From: Acanthopleura granulata
Lineage: Eukaryota > Mollusca > Polyplacophora > Chitonida > Chitonidae
Direction: 5' to 3'
Length of the DNA stretch: 64,000 nt
Assembly: GCA_016165875.1 (NCBI GenBank)
Contig: JABBOT010000001.1
Coordinates: 16,738,044 to 16,802,043, forward strand
Under the pieces are notes generated by a model. That model was not told where the DNA came from. It did no database searches and was given only the letters and a program-made list of their open reading frames with translations. Shown piece by piece: positions 49,690-62,439 of this stretch; within the stretch, counting starts at the first letter, position 1, and every line of letters begins with the position of its first letter. Both the position numbers and the translations under genes were made by a program.

Positions 49690-52600
49690 TGCAAGAAAAA
49701 AAAACGCATGAAATTTTCATATTTTCATATCATTTCCACAGTTTTAGGCAACACCTAAGTGAGATTTATTTTAGATCTTTTCCACAAATTTACACTGAAC
49801 TTTATAACCTACACAAACTTATTTGGTTATACCAAGTTTTTGTTCGCAAAAATGAATTTATTCCACTAATTTTTTTTTTTACATCTGGCACTATTAGAAG
49901 CAGAGATTATTATTTTACACCATTCACAACTTTTCAATATCTCCTTTGATTTGACAAGCAAATTCATGTATGTGTAAAGGTAAACATGAAGTCTATAATG
50001 TGCCTAGATAGCAGTCTCAAATAATACATAATGTGAACATTTAAAATTTTTAAGAGGCTGATCACACTCTAAGAATTTTTTCAAGCCAGTGATGTCCTCT
50101 TGGACCTTAAGCCAAATTTTCCATAACCACCGATACTTTCACCTAGTTATTTCATTTCGAGATGCATTTCTGGCTTTTTCTGCCAAACATCTATTTCTAA
50201 CCATCATTCTTCCACCCCCTCACCTGAACAGATTACTGGCTATCATATTGTTACCTTCAAAACTGATATCACCTGGTACATGTGATAGTAGATGCGTACC
50301 TCGTCACTTTTGCCATTATTACATTCGTGCAGAGGTGCAGGGCATGAGACGTAAGTTGACTCGTGCAAGTGACAACATCAAGTCTGCGTGAATGGATATC
50401 CAGCTTTGAATCAGGTAGCCTTTGTGACAATTGTACATATGTTAGTGCAGCTAACTTTTCAGCTAACCATGGCCATTTAACTTCATGTTTTCTTTCTGTA
50501 AATGATCGGTTTATGCCAAGGAAACAAAACCTGATGATCAGATGCTCAGACGTTGGAAACTGAATCAGAATTGATGCCATTGCCAAAGACACTGAAATTC
50601 CACACCTCAGACCTGCACTATACTAAGTGTGCAGCAATTTTAACCAACTTTCAGGCTGCCCAACTCTACACCCCAAAAAGCGAGCCTAAACGAGCCTGAA
50701 CTATAACAGAACTACTCCCTGAAAATACATTTTGACTCCACTCCTTGTTATTTAAGCCACTGAATGTGAATTTACAGTTTAAGCCAGGATATCCCATGAG
50801 TGACAGCTGTTGAAAAACTGCTTGTCCATCGTCACTATGCATTCACAATGTTGCAGACATGCAAGGCACGAGAAATAAAGAGCTTTTGGGATTAACTTTC
50901 GGTGGGCAGCACTGACTGGAATAACTTAGATAGGCTAAACAATCCGTAGTTTCGAGCACCCGGGTACTTTCCAAGGGACCAGAGGTAAAAAATACACTGG
51001 GATAAAAGGTTGAAAGCCTGATTTTAGCTGATTTCTTAAGTTTAATGAGCTACAGGTCACTGAAAGTGTCAAATTAAATTAATGAAATTAAAGTTTCATT
51101 TTTCATTTATTACAGCAAAGTCTCATTCAAGACTTATCTCGCTGGAGTAAAATTTGCTTTGTTTTCACCTCCAGAAGTCTAGTCACCTGAGCAAAGACAG
51201 TGCTGTTGACTGGCTCAGAGTTGCTATGACATACTGCATCACTGGTAAATTGGTATGCAGTTACCAGTGTTTGTTGGGAGAAATTTTATTACAAACTTAG
51301 CCCCCAGGCATGTTTCTTGAATGTAGAAAGCCTGGCAAAAAGTCGGATGGCATCGCCCAAGGGTATTCGTAGTTCCAAGCATTCAGGTACTTCGCAAGAA
51401 GCGGAGGTGATAAATAACATGGGGCTACATGGGCGAAATGCTGATTTTTGCAGATTTCTAAAGTCTGATGAACTGCAGGCCACTGAAACTGTCATATATC
51501 GCGGTTAGACAAATTCCGAATGCCTTTCCAGAAAAATTTCTTGTCTAAAAGCTTTACTTTCCTTTTCTATGGCAAAATCGAAGTCAAGGCCTATCTCTCC
51601 TGGGTTAAATGTCATTTGTTTTCACCCTCTGCTGTAGTCACGTGACCAAAGGAAGTTGTGTTGATTGGATCAGCTGCTATGACATCACTGCATAACTACG
51701 AATAGTATTGGTCGAATGCGAGGGTCCTCGCCATGAACTATGTCAATTCCAACGTCTGGGCCATCTCAGACTAGACGAATACCGAACTAAACAAACATCG
51801 TCCAACGTCGAAGAACACCCATGATGAACATTTACTATAATCAAAATAGCAAGATTGCTTGTCTGGTTATATGTTCAGGAGTACAATAAAGTATTCCAAG
51901 AACGTTTATCAAATCATCAAAGGTAAAGTCATATTTTCGCTTTTGAACGATTTGAGCTGAACCGGAAAACTAGTTCAAACGCCCGGATGTTCTAGCAAAT
52001 GCATTTATGTCCCATTTTTATACCTTTTTATGCATACAATACAAGCATTCACATGTGAATAACAAACCAGCAATATATAAATAAAGAATTTACCAAACAA
52101 CAATGTCTGAGGCCAAGAAGCCAGAAAATAAGGCAGTGGTGGCCGTCCACAAGTATCACCGTCACACTCGCAGCACAATGCGTCCACCACTACCCAGAAG
52201 TCAATGCTGTTGTCGGAATGGGCCGACTATTTCCGGAATACTTATCAAATTGGTAAGTTAGTAAGTACGGTAGAATGATTAAGATATTTTCATGTACTTT
52301 CTAGTAAATACATTTTATTTGTTTATATAAATTTGGCATAGAACACAATAAATGTGTGAAAGAACAACAGATGTAAATTTGACCGCTTTCAGGATGCGCG
52401 AGGATTCGTTTTTTTCAGTCCTATACACGATCCTTATTTTCAAAAAAACATCCGGAATCGTACGAAGGTTTACGGACTTTTGCGATTGAATTAATCTGCG
52501 ATTTGTGGAAGAAAGAAGGTGGCCGACGAAGCTGAATAAGCAGGCGTGGATTTTATATTTGGTAAGAGTTCCAGTCACCAAACACCATTGGTGAAAAGAT

Positions 52601-54424
52601 GAGTGTATGGTTGTGGACAAAGTCGAGACAGAAAATCTTCAAAAGCTTCGAACGAAGTGGAATGCAGATGACTGTCAACTCACGATCTTGACAAGGGCTT
52701 CGCTCTTCAAACTATCATTTATCAACTAAAGATTTTTATCTCCCTGTATTGGAAATGAAATAATAATTTATTTGAAATGAATGTGTAATTTATTGTTTCT
52801 TTCAGTTTAAACAGATGAAAGTTTGATCATGAAGAAATTTCTTTGAAAGTTGCACAGTTGCATTGTAACTACCATTTTTGAGTCAAAATTTGAAATACAA
52901 TTCTAGAGGTCATATTTAGGCCCAAGAAATTAAAATTTTGACACTCTCGTCAGTGTCATCTTAAGCCAAATTATTCAAAATTTCATCTCTCATACCAAAA
53001 AATAATAACTGCATATGGCTTTGTGGACTCGGTCCCAAAGCATATCAAGTTAGAAGTGGCTATGTGACGTCATAATTCACATCACACATGGGAGTGGAGA
53101 GACTTGGTTGCTGAAGCAGTTACAGGTTAATAAGTAAAGCTATGCAGAACAGACATAGCCATGAAGAATGTTTAGATCAGGGCCACGTTGGCCTTCTGGT
53201 ACATGCAATTTAACATTGGCTAATTTGACTTTATTCACTTTTAACATCATAACTTAAACAGGGTGCAGTTTGAAACTGCCTTCTCGAAGGAAGAATTTGC
53301 AGATTCCCATGCTGGCACTGTTCATAGGGACTGTTTGTGCAGGCTAACCTTCGCTGACTACACAGTATGATCGCTTATCTTCCACCATTATGATAAGCAT
53401 ATCTGTCTCACATGTGAGAAATGTCCAGAAATCCAGTCTGAGGTTGATATTCATGCCACGTCCAGTTACACTCAAGGACCTTCAATTGGGGAGGGAGCTA
53501 ATGACTTCTATGAAAAATCTCCAAGCACTATAACAATTTGGTTGTTTAAAACTGAGCCATCTGTTTTTCAACTGTAGCATTATATCAGGGACCCATATTA
53601 CGAAGCGGTTGCCATATATTTTCTGGCATTTAATTTGACACAGAGGACATTCGGGTGCTTCGCCCTCTCAAGGCACCAACGAGAAAACGACTGCCATGTC
53701 TGTGTGAGCAAAGCGTTATGGTGCGAGTAAAAAAACTAATGCCTGAATGTCTGCGATCTCAAATAAAATCCATGGTGGAATATAGTGAAGAGATTAACGA
53801 CCTCTTCACATAGCATTGCAACAGTACTGGAAAACATGGTGCTTTGGGGTTTGTCAGGAAGGGTGAGAAAGGGCCGATGTTTCAGATGAACTTTGCCTCG
53901 TTGTCTCCTGATGGTAAACTGGACCACTGTCATCCAAGTAGAAATTTCTTGAGTATTGTGTTAAACACCAATCAATATCCAATGTCGTCCACAAATATTT
54001 CACACACACAAAAAGAAATCTTTTAATTTTGAGCCACTTCTGATATATGATGGCATCCAGAGAAAGATCATGTGGTTAACCTGTGAATTGAAAACTTCAA
54101 AGGTGGCCTTTAAAAGCCTACTTACTGAGTAACACACTGGGGGTTTTTCTAGCCAATTTCTTTCAGAAGCTCATTTTGAACAAATCGGAAAACTCAATTT
54201 TTTTTCATCACCAATCTGTCAAAAACTTATGTTTCATAAAAATTCAATACAAAACTTTATCTAAAACTAAATTTTCAGATATTTCTGTGTAGGAAATGGC
54301 TAGAAAAACCCCTGCACGCACTTTCTGGATAAAGCAGGGACTACTATTGGGATTATTAGATGAATCAAGATTGCAGATAGTTGAATTCCATCTTAATGCT
54401 GTTTTTCTTTTTTTGAATAAACAG
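49690..54424. promoter_or_regulatory. Shared upstream region of two divergent SR genes
   Basis: Both flanking SR genes have 5'UTR acceptors at its edges (49689 and 54424), so both first exons and promoters must lie inside or be shared. A possible first exon for the + strand gene is the G-rich patch near 52480-52559, ending at a GTAAGA donor (52561), with aaggtggccgacgaagctga. This is a guess. No other coding exon is recognised; a 52-codon frame at 52103 has no support. The region also holds a diverged 420-bp duplication. Confidence 0.4.
50944..51715. repeat. Diverged tandem duplication, period about 420 bp
   Basis: Copy 1 (about 50944-51250) and copy 2 (about 51365-51715) share in order: gt(t/a)..agca..c.ggtactt, a ctgattttagc/ctgatttttgc block, gatttctaaagt with a tgaactgcaggccactgaaa core, ttgttttcacc, gtcac.tga.caaag and gctatgacatcactgcat. 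Identity is moderate, with small indels. Confidence 0.75.
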
Positions 54425-54430
54425 GTAAAA

Positions 54431-57400
54431 ATGTCCAATCGTGATGGATCAGATCGCAAGTTGGATTGTAAGGTATATGTAGGAGATCTGGGGTATGGGG
54501 CAGCCAAACAAGAGCTGGAGGACATCTTTGTACGCTATGGTGCTCTGAAGAATGTCTGGGTTGCACGGAACCCACCTGGTTTTGCTTTTGTTGAATACGA
54601 AGATCCCAGAGATGCAGAAGATGCTTGTAAAGCTCTGGATGGGTCGTAAGTACTGCAATCTTACTAAGCATAAGACTTATATTGTTATATTCCCTGATAT
54701 AGAATCCTCTATATGGAAATTTAGGCCCCTTTTTTTTTTCTCTTTTAGACAATAGTTCTTGTGCTCTGTTTTATGAAAACTGAATGTTTATTTTGAACCC
54801 AGGTGAAGAAATATTTTTTATGAAACAAATTGAAGTTTGGAAAAGTGAAATATGGTAATAAGAATCATTTTTCTTGTTTTTTATCATTTTATTTCCATTT
54901 TAAAGGCTTTCTTTTATTTTCTCAGGAAAATGAATGGTAGGCGCGTGAGAGTAGAGTTATCAACTGGGAAGTCGCGCTGGGGTAGTAGAGGCCCTCCTGT
55001 TCGCCGCAGCCGTGGGGGTGGATATGGCGGCGGTAGCAGCTATGGTGGTTATGGAGGCGGTCGACGAGGCAGATCAAGGTAAGGTTACTTTCTGAACTCA
55101 TAAGCAACACCAGGTCCTAATGTTAATGTATGCAGATTGCTTGTTTCACCCGCCCAATTTCTCATCTTATGGTCTGAAATTTCCAAAAGTTCCCCATCTA
55201 AATATTTCTTTTGTTTGTGATTATCAGTGGCTGGTAATAAATAATCTGTAGCTGAGAAACCAAGATATAAAGATATAAAATTTTGGGTTGTAATAGAACT
55301 ACTGTCTTATTAATACATGAATCCGTAATTTACAGGTTGAGATTTAGCTACTATGTGTAGTAGTGTTTGTGGTATTCAGATTACGCTGTGACTTGGGCAG
55401 TAAGCGTATACCTGAACTTAATTCTAGTTAGATAGAATTTAAGATTCATTGTATTTTTTCTCCCTGTGTTGCACTATTTTTTAGTTGAAATTTTAAATGA
55501 GTAGTTTATTGGGAACATTGAGATAATACTATGTATTTTTTTAAGTTGTGTGTATTTTTTTTCCGAATTTTCCCAAACTGGGTCGTGGATAATTATTTAA
55601 TTGTATTACTCTCTGATATCTGAATAAAAGCTGGAAAAGCTGGGTTATGAGTACCTTCAAGAAAGCTTTTTTTTTATGCCAAATACGTAATAAAACTTTT
55701 AGGCTAAAAATAGCACATGGTTTAGACATATTACAGCTATTCATGGTTTATGTATGTCACAGCTATTGTTGGTTTATGTATGTCACAGCTACTCATGCTG
55801 AAGTGTTCCCTTGTTAACAAGCTGGCATGTAATCTTTGATAAAAGTAAGCTCAGGCCTAGAAATTAATTGGAAGAGCATGGGGAGAATTCAGTTTTATGA
55901 TAAGTATAATGTAGTAATTGTATTTTGAGTGTTTGTAAGCATTTCCTGTGTAACTTATCTTTTTATTTACTTTTCGTTGTCTCTGTGGCATCCCGGTTTT
56001 AATGGCACCAGCTTGTGTTCATGTTCAAAGTTGGTATATACATATGTTCTCTGTAAGACTGAGGTGTTGTTGACTGTTCTAGACAGGGGATCCTGTATTG
56101 ATCTTAACATTGCCTCACTGCCCCACTTGTTACAGGATTCCACTCAACACTGTCATCTGACAAACAGCGCCATCTGCCAACAACACTTAAATACCTTCGC
56201 CAACTTGGCCCATCTAAACCTACATCCAACAGCCAGCTGGCTGGCATCGTCACTGGCTTGTATCGCCATGCCCACGACCTTTGAACCGCGACCCGCCCTG
56301 CACGGCTCATAAGCCCCTCGCCCGACGGTCCACCTGTGACCGCATCTCCTCAGCTTTTGCTGGAGTCACCATTCCCCCGACTGACATCTGTTTATTACCA
56401 CCTTCAATATCATCAAGTGGAAAACACATCCGAGTTGTGGACTATATACATATGTAGTCCCTTCTCCGACAAAACATCTCAGCCCTTCGTAGCCCCCAAT
56501 TATTCTACTCTCTTCGGGTAACTGGCATCAGTTTAATCTTGCATAACCGGTCTGTAGTTACATCGTGTCGCTTTATCTGGGACAGGTGAGTTTTTAGAGT
56601 CAAGAAGCGTTTGGTTTTGTTGGCTGTTAATGAACACCCGTGTACATTCCCTCGATTTTCAGATCCGAGTGTGCGGCCTGAGGAGAGCTCCATCTCAAAC
56701 ATTGCTACATGAGGTGTCCTTCCTGACTCAAAACTGTATTTGACCTAAAATTTCCACCATGAAAAATTTAATCATTTTGCTTGATTCTGAGTGTTATATT
56801 CCCTATTGAAAAGCATTGCAAGGTTTGTTTGGAAAATGGGATGAAATATGTCGGCGGCGGGAGGGGAAAGGTTTGAGCACCAAAAGTAAAACAGTATATT
56901 TTATCCTTTATTTGCCTCCGAGAATATTTTCAGGTGGATTTTTAGGGCTGATGCAGTATGTAATGATCATGTCCTGAAATGCCAGATTTACCTGTATTCA
57001 AACTTGGGTGTGGTGGGAAATTGCTTGCAATTTTAAGAGGTATAAAAAAAAAGCTTCTGTAGCACTAATTTATAAAAATTTTTGTTTGGATCAGTCGTGT
57101 GAGATGAAGTATTGCATATGATTCATGTATCATGTATGCTGGTGTGACCATCAACATTGGTCATGATTGTTCCAAATGTTCAGAATTGTTACCTACAATT
57201 TGTCTACAAATTCATGTAATTTGTCTGCAAATATTTTAATGTCATTTTGCAAAGTCAGAGAATCGTGTACTAGAACTTGGACAGGAAAAGTGGATAGCTT
57301 CAATTTCTGGTTTCAAGTGACTGTAATAACAATGTTGATCATCAGCCATTTGACCCGTAAGACCAGGAGGTCTCTGATGTTTATCAGCTTATGGTTATCA

Positions 57401-58604
57401 GTCATAAGCATACTTCATGTTCCTACTCTTGCTTTTAACCAGTAAGCATCAAAATGTAATCAGGTTCACATTTCACCTGAATACATTACTTGCACATTTT
57501 ACTCATATATATATTTTTTTTCTTGCTTTCATGTGTAATTCTGTTGGGGTTTTTTTTTGTAATGCCCAACTGTGTTGCTATGGTTACAGGTCAAGGTCAC
57601 CCCCTCCTCGACGACGACCCCGAAGTTCCAGTGCCAGCAGAAGCAGGTGAATGTCAGATGGATACATGTTTTAATTGCTTCACTTGCTTTAATTGTTCAA
57701 CAGCTTGTGGTTTATATGATTATCAAGAAATGATCGCCCACAGACTATTCAGGTATACTTTTTGGGTCAAATTGTAACACCAACAAGAGTATTTTATGAT
57801 AGATCTTGATGAAAACAGACTCCGGTGTGATGAAGTTCACTTAGCTAAGTGAGCTCTGCACTCTCATGGCAGTGTATGGTGTAGAGATATGAAATGGACT
57901 TTGCACTATAAAGAACACTTCATGAAACTGATATATGGGTTGATTCATTATATATGCAGTTGGCTTCATCATTCTGTTAAATCTAATTGCAGATCTGGCT
58001 CACGTGACAGATCAAATAACTGGAGTCAGAAAGACAGGTAAGTGATGATCCAGTTGTTTAGTACCACCACAAAGGCATCTTAGCTGCAATTGATTGTAAA
58101 CCCTGAAATTACATTACAATCAATTGTTACACAGCTTGCACCAAGGAGCTGTAAGGTGATTGTTGCTTTGCGAAGTTTCGATTCTATGCCACATTTTACT
58201 CGGAGTCCATGTAAATGTATCAGTCGATAACTTTTTCTTGCCTTGATTTTCCAACGGGTTCAACATTATGATGATTCAGCAGGTAAAAGCAAGAACATGT
58301 GCCAAAATTCTAATAACATCTTTTTGAGGCAGTTAAATTGGACAAACCACATCTTTGCAAACCACATTGAAAATTACGAACTACTGGTCTACCACAGGCA
58401 AGTATTTATACCTGATGTTCATGGTGAGGCTATTGTAAATATTTACAGCTGGGTCCCGCTGATAATAAGTTTTGATTGTAAGTTATAACCAAAGTTACAA
58501 GCTTGAGGAGCCATGACAGACGTCACATTTTGTGTTTATGCTGGAAAGTTCGTCATATACTACATATAACTTAATGATTTGTTGTTTTTTCTCGCAGATG
58601 GTAA
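54431..58604 (+). CDS. SRSF3/Rbp1-like SR splicing factor paralogue, about 158 aa
   Basis: Nuclear RRM/RS splicing factor, a paralogue of the - strand gene at 49.7 kb. Coding exons: 54431-54645, 54926-55078, 57590-57646, 57993-58037 and probably 58598-58604. The RRM (about residues 13-84) has KVYVGDLG (RNP2), GFAFVEYE (RNP1) and the shared [10 protein letters not shown]. It is followed by [19 protein letters not shown], a Gly-rich linker ([16 protein letters not shown]) and RS repeats. There is no zinc knuckle. The ATG lies seven bases after the acceptor at 54423-54424. The first four exons are certain. The last is chosen because ttgttttttctcgcag at 58597 is a strong acceptor giving Arg-Trp-stop, close to the short end available to the paralogue. 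Another 3' exon remains possible. Confidence 0.9.
55728..55797. repeat. 28-bp tandem repeat, about two and a half copies
   Basis: Units ttcatggtttatgtatgtca plus cagctat in intron 2 of the + strand SR gene. The copies differ at a few positions. Confidence 0.7.
56136..56517 (+). other. Candidate poison exon of the + strand SRSF3-like gene, 382 nt
   Basis: In the intron between the Gly-rich exon and the first RS exon, as in the paralogue. The acceptor ccccacttgttacag ends at 56135 and the donor ttcgg|gtaact is at 56518. It is markedly C-rich (many caac, catc, ctcc words) inside an AT-rich intron. Joined to exon 2 it reads nine codons to TGA at 56158-56160. The block near its start, caacactgtcatc, is shared with the equivalent block of the - strand paralogue. 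Confidence 0.65.
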
Positions 58605-60290
58605 TCCAGTAGATTGTGCCTTCATGTGCATGTCTGCTCACATTGTAGGTGATTTGCAAGTGGCATAAGCAGACAACTCCGTTCTCTTTGTTGACCAGAA
58701 GAGTTCTCCCCCTTGACAATTATCTGGCGTCGTCTTGTCTGCTCAACTTAATTCTTGTCCACTGCATTTTAAAGGTGCATGTCTTTTTTATCTTAAAAAG
58801 GAATAAACCTAAGAGTTTTTTGTTTTTTGCTATAGTAGACCACTTGTGTAATGTCCTTGTCTGTTCTTGTAGTACAGTATGGAAATTGAACTTGCGGTAT
58901 CATTTTACCATCAGTTGATGTACATGGACATGTTTTCTCCTGAGAAGATGTGCTGTTGTTATCCACCAAACCACCTTTCAGTGTTTAAAGGAAAACAGAA
59001 ATTCCAGAGCCACATTTTGGCGTAGAAAGATCGTGAAGTTCAGTTCTTTGTATACCTTTTTGTAGATGTACAAGTGCAGATGTAGAAATGGTTTTTTTCA
59101 ATGTTGCATTTCTGGAATTGGCCCCTGCTGAATTACCTGCTTCTAAGTCAGTGGCGCATTTGCTTGGGCCCTTCCTGATTAGGTGGGACCTTGAAAGTGG
59201 CTGTACGTGACGTATCTAAGTTAAGGTGAGATCAGCAGGTGAGGTCCCATTTATCAATGGTTCACACAACAAAAACTGATCTTGGGTTTTCAAGCTGGCT
59301 GCCATATGACAAGAGAGGTAATTCAGTGCGGGCCTATTCATTGCCCGCTTCATCCCAGTCCTGAACATTTGTGGAGATTTGGTTTAACACTCTTGCATTA
59401 TTTGTTTGACAATACTAGGTTGGCAGTTGTTTTTCCTAGCATCATATCCTATCCATGTGAAGAAGTTTATCACCAATCATATCTCCCATTTGTTAAGTTT
59501 GTCTCGATAACAGTTGCCTCGTTTCATATCCCTCTGTGAACTGTGGTTAGGACATTGTTGTCATTTTGTAATAGGAGTATTTTATTTAATTAAATATTCG
59601 TTTAAAATGTTTGAGAGATTTTTGATGGATAAAGGCATTATTTTAACCACAATTTTTTTTTTTTTTTTTTTTTTCTCTCAATAACTATTGTTTTATGACT
59701 GAATGGATTTTTATAACAGCACGTGAGCATGATTGGATTTGAGCTGGATGACATGGACATGTCTTGTTTGTGATGGCAGATAGCTGTAACAATAAGTTTC
59801 ATTGTCCAAAAATGAACTCCTGAAAATCAAAAAAAGTTCTTTCCCTTTAAGTGTTGTCCTTTGGGGCAAGGATTCAGGAGTATTAAGGTGTGGCAGGCCA
59901 TGTTCTGGTTTCTTGTAGTAGGTGTGTGTGATGGGACTATGAATGTGCATGTGAAAGTAAGTTGTCAGAGTAATGTTTATTCCTCAAATCTTTATACCAG
60001 ACTGCTGTTAATGAGAAAAATATCATCTCTGTATTACATGTAATTGTGAAGCTCTTGGGTATAGTAAATGATTTCTACCTGACCTGTCTGTAAACTATAC
60101 ATGCTTGATGTTGTATCTGGTAATGTCCCAACTAAGTGGTCACAAGTAAGTGCCATGATTCTTTACCTTTGGTGTACCTGTCCTGTTCACCAGATGGGTT
60201 TCTAACAGTATTCCATACAAATATTGTTTTCTCCTGTATGTTTTATATTGGAAAATTTTAATCTTCTGTGACAAATAAAAAATGTCAACA
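58605..60290 (+). other. Probable 3'UTR of the + strand SRSF3-like gene
   Basis: No coding exon is recognised. AT-rich, with a poly(T) run at 59649-59673. AATAAA near 60274 is a possible poly(A) signal about 1.7 kb after the proposed stop. The stretch 60291-61100 shows nothing I can name. Confidence 0.4.
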
Positions 60291-61106
60291 AATCAAAGTT
60301 TGGATGTCCTGCCATTTACCTTGATCAAGATTTGAGTGTTCTGTTTGGTGTGATTGCGAATCACAGAATACGTTAATTCTGGAGTTCATCAAGCAGTCGT
60401 TCCAGCAGTGAAATAGCATAAACCCTTGGTATGAGCACAGGCTCTAAGTTTTGACCAGATACTGAAAAAAACTATCAATAAATTTGTTTGTCCCATTTAG
60501 AGAAATTCTTACATGAAATGGGCAATGCTCAGACAGCATGATCTTAACTTCATTTTCCACATTCAAAATTAAAAAGAGCCAATAATGTTTGCGTTACAAA
60601 TTTTTAACCTTAGTTGTATCATATTCATTGGTTTATCCAAGTTGTTCAACTTGCCATATTCAAGAAATTTTCACTTGAACTATGGCCGTTTTATTTTTTA
60701 AGGAAACCAGTGCGTTTGAGACAAACCACTGACCTCTGACACAATTACTGACAAACTTTCTCACGTGTGATGTAGCGACATGCACGCCGTGTTGGTGGAA
60801 CACAAATATTTTTCAGACTGCTCAAGCCTTCTAGTGATGTGGGTGCAACAAAACATTGTCTGACTGAAGCATAAAATGGCTCTATGGTCCAACTGGCAGA
60901 GGCTTGGGTGGTCATGCTTGATGTCCTGTACTTATGCAAGTAACAACCGAGTATCTGTGGAGTTGACACCGACTTGAACGTGCTTTTATGAATTTCAATG
61001 CCAAAAATATCTGGAACACATAGATTAGGGAAGATCATTTTAATCATGTTACAGAAACATTGCTACAGAAAGCGTTCTTCAACAACTTTTCTGTGCCCTA
61101 ATTTGT

Positions 61107-61286
61107 ATTTATTTATGTATTTATTTGATTGATGTTTTATGCCGTACTCGAGAATATTTCACTTATACGACAGTGGCCAGCATTATGGTGGGAGGAAATT
61201 GGGCAGAGCCCGGGTGGAACCCATGACCATCCACGGGTTGCTGGCAGACCTTCACACGTACTGCCAGAGAGGAAGCCAGCATGAGC
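61107..61286 (-). mobile_element. 5'-truncated SINE copy
   Basis: Tail tttatttatgtatttatttg, then gccgtactcgagaatatttc, cagcattatggtgggaggaa and gaggaagccagcatgagc, with the tRNA-like head missing. Closely similar to the 43.5-kb copy over the shared part. Confidence 0.85.
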
Positions 61287-61811
61287 ATTCTAATTTGTGG
61301 AATTTAACTAGAATTTCTATCCGACCAGTGGATAATTCATTGAAATCATGCATCACTCAAATCATTGATCAATTAAATCACTTTGACAATACAAAGGTTT
61401 TTCGTCAAGCTCACCCGTTCTTTCATTTCTGAATGATAAGAAAATCAGTTTGTATGCTGCAGTCTTATTTATATACATTTTCTGATACTGATACACCTGT
61501 AAGTGGTGGTTCCATACTGGTAAGAGCTTTTGCTTGCATATGCACATTACAAGCAGAACAGAATCGTAGCTAAAAGCAATGTACTGATCGACCTAGAACA
61601 TTCAACACAATGAAGGTACATGTAAAGATGCACTTGTCCACGTTGTTTCCTTTGATCTGTATGAAAATCATTCTGGCAAACAACAAAATACCAGAGTAAA
61701 AGTTTAGACATGTATGTTACACTATACATAAAACAAAGGAAAGGTTGATATACAAGCATCAAGTAATACTCAGTAGGCCTGCACATACTGTTATGCCATA
61801 AATATGCAACT

Positions 61812-62437
61812 GTCCAGGCTACACCCGATCTCCTGGCACACAGACTAGCCCAGGCTGTGCTGGATATACTGGTACACAAACTGGCCCAGGCTGCGCTGGA
61901 TCTACTTGTACACACACTGACCACCTACACTGTGGTGGATTTACTAGTACACAAACTGGCCCAGGCTGTCTGGATTTTACTGGTACACAAAGTCGTCTAC
62001 ACTATGCTGGATATACTGGTGCACAAACTGGTTCAGGCTGTGCTAGATATACTGGTACATAAGTTGGCCCATGTTATGCTAGATATACTGGTACACAAGC
62101 TGGCACAGGTTTTGCTGGATCTACTGATACACAAACTGGTCCAGGCTATGCTAGATATACTGGTACACAAACTGACACAGGTTTTGCTGGATCTACTGAT
62201 ACACAAACTGGTCCAGGCTATGCTAGATATACTGGTACACAAACTGGCACAGGTTTTGCTGGATCTACTGATACACAAACTGGTCCAGGCTATGCTAGAT
62301 ATACTGGTACACAAACTGGCACAGGTTTTGCTGGATCTACTGATACACAAACTGGTCCAGGCTATGCTAGATATACTGGTACACAAACTGGCACAGGTTT
62401 TGCTGGATCTACTGATACACAAACTGGTCCAGGCTGC
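61812..62437. repeat. 36-bp minisatellite organised as 72-bp dimers
   Basis: Units such as gctagatatactggtacaca and gctggatctactgatacaca alternate. From about 62080 onward the 72-bp dimer is nearly perfect for about five copies, while the left part holds diverged 36-bp monomers. The 219-codon frame over it (repeating LDILVHKLAQV) follows from a period divisible by three and has no other coding support. Confidence 0.92.
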
Positions 62438-62439
62438 AC

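Noticed and set aside
52103..52258. 52-codon + strand frame starting MSEAKKPENK
   Set aside because: Good-looking start, but no recognisable domain and no clear splice links; may be part of a 5'UTR of a divergent SR gene.
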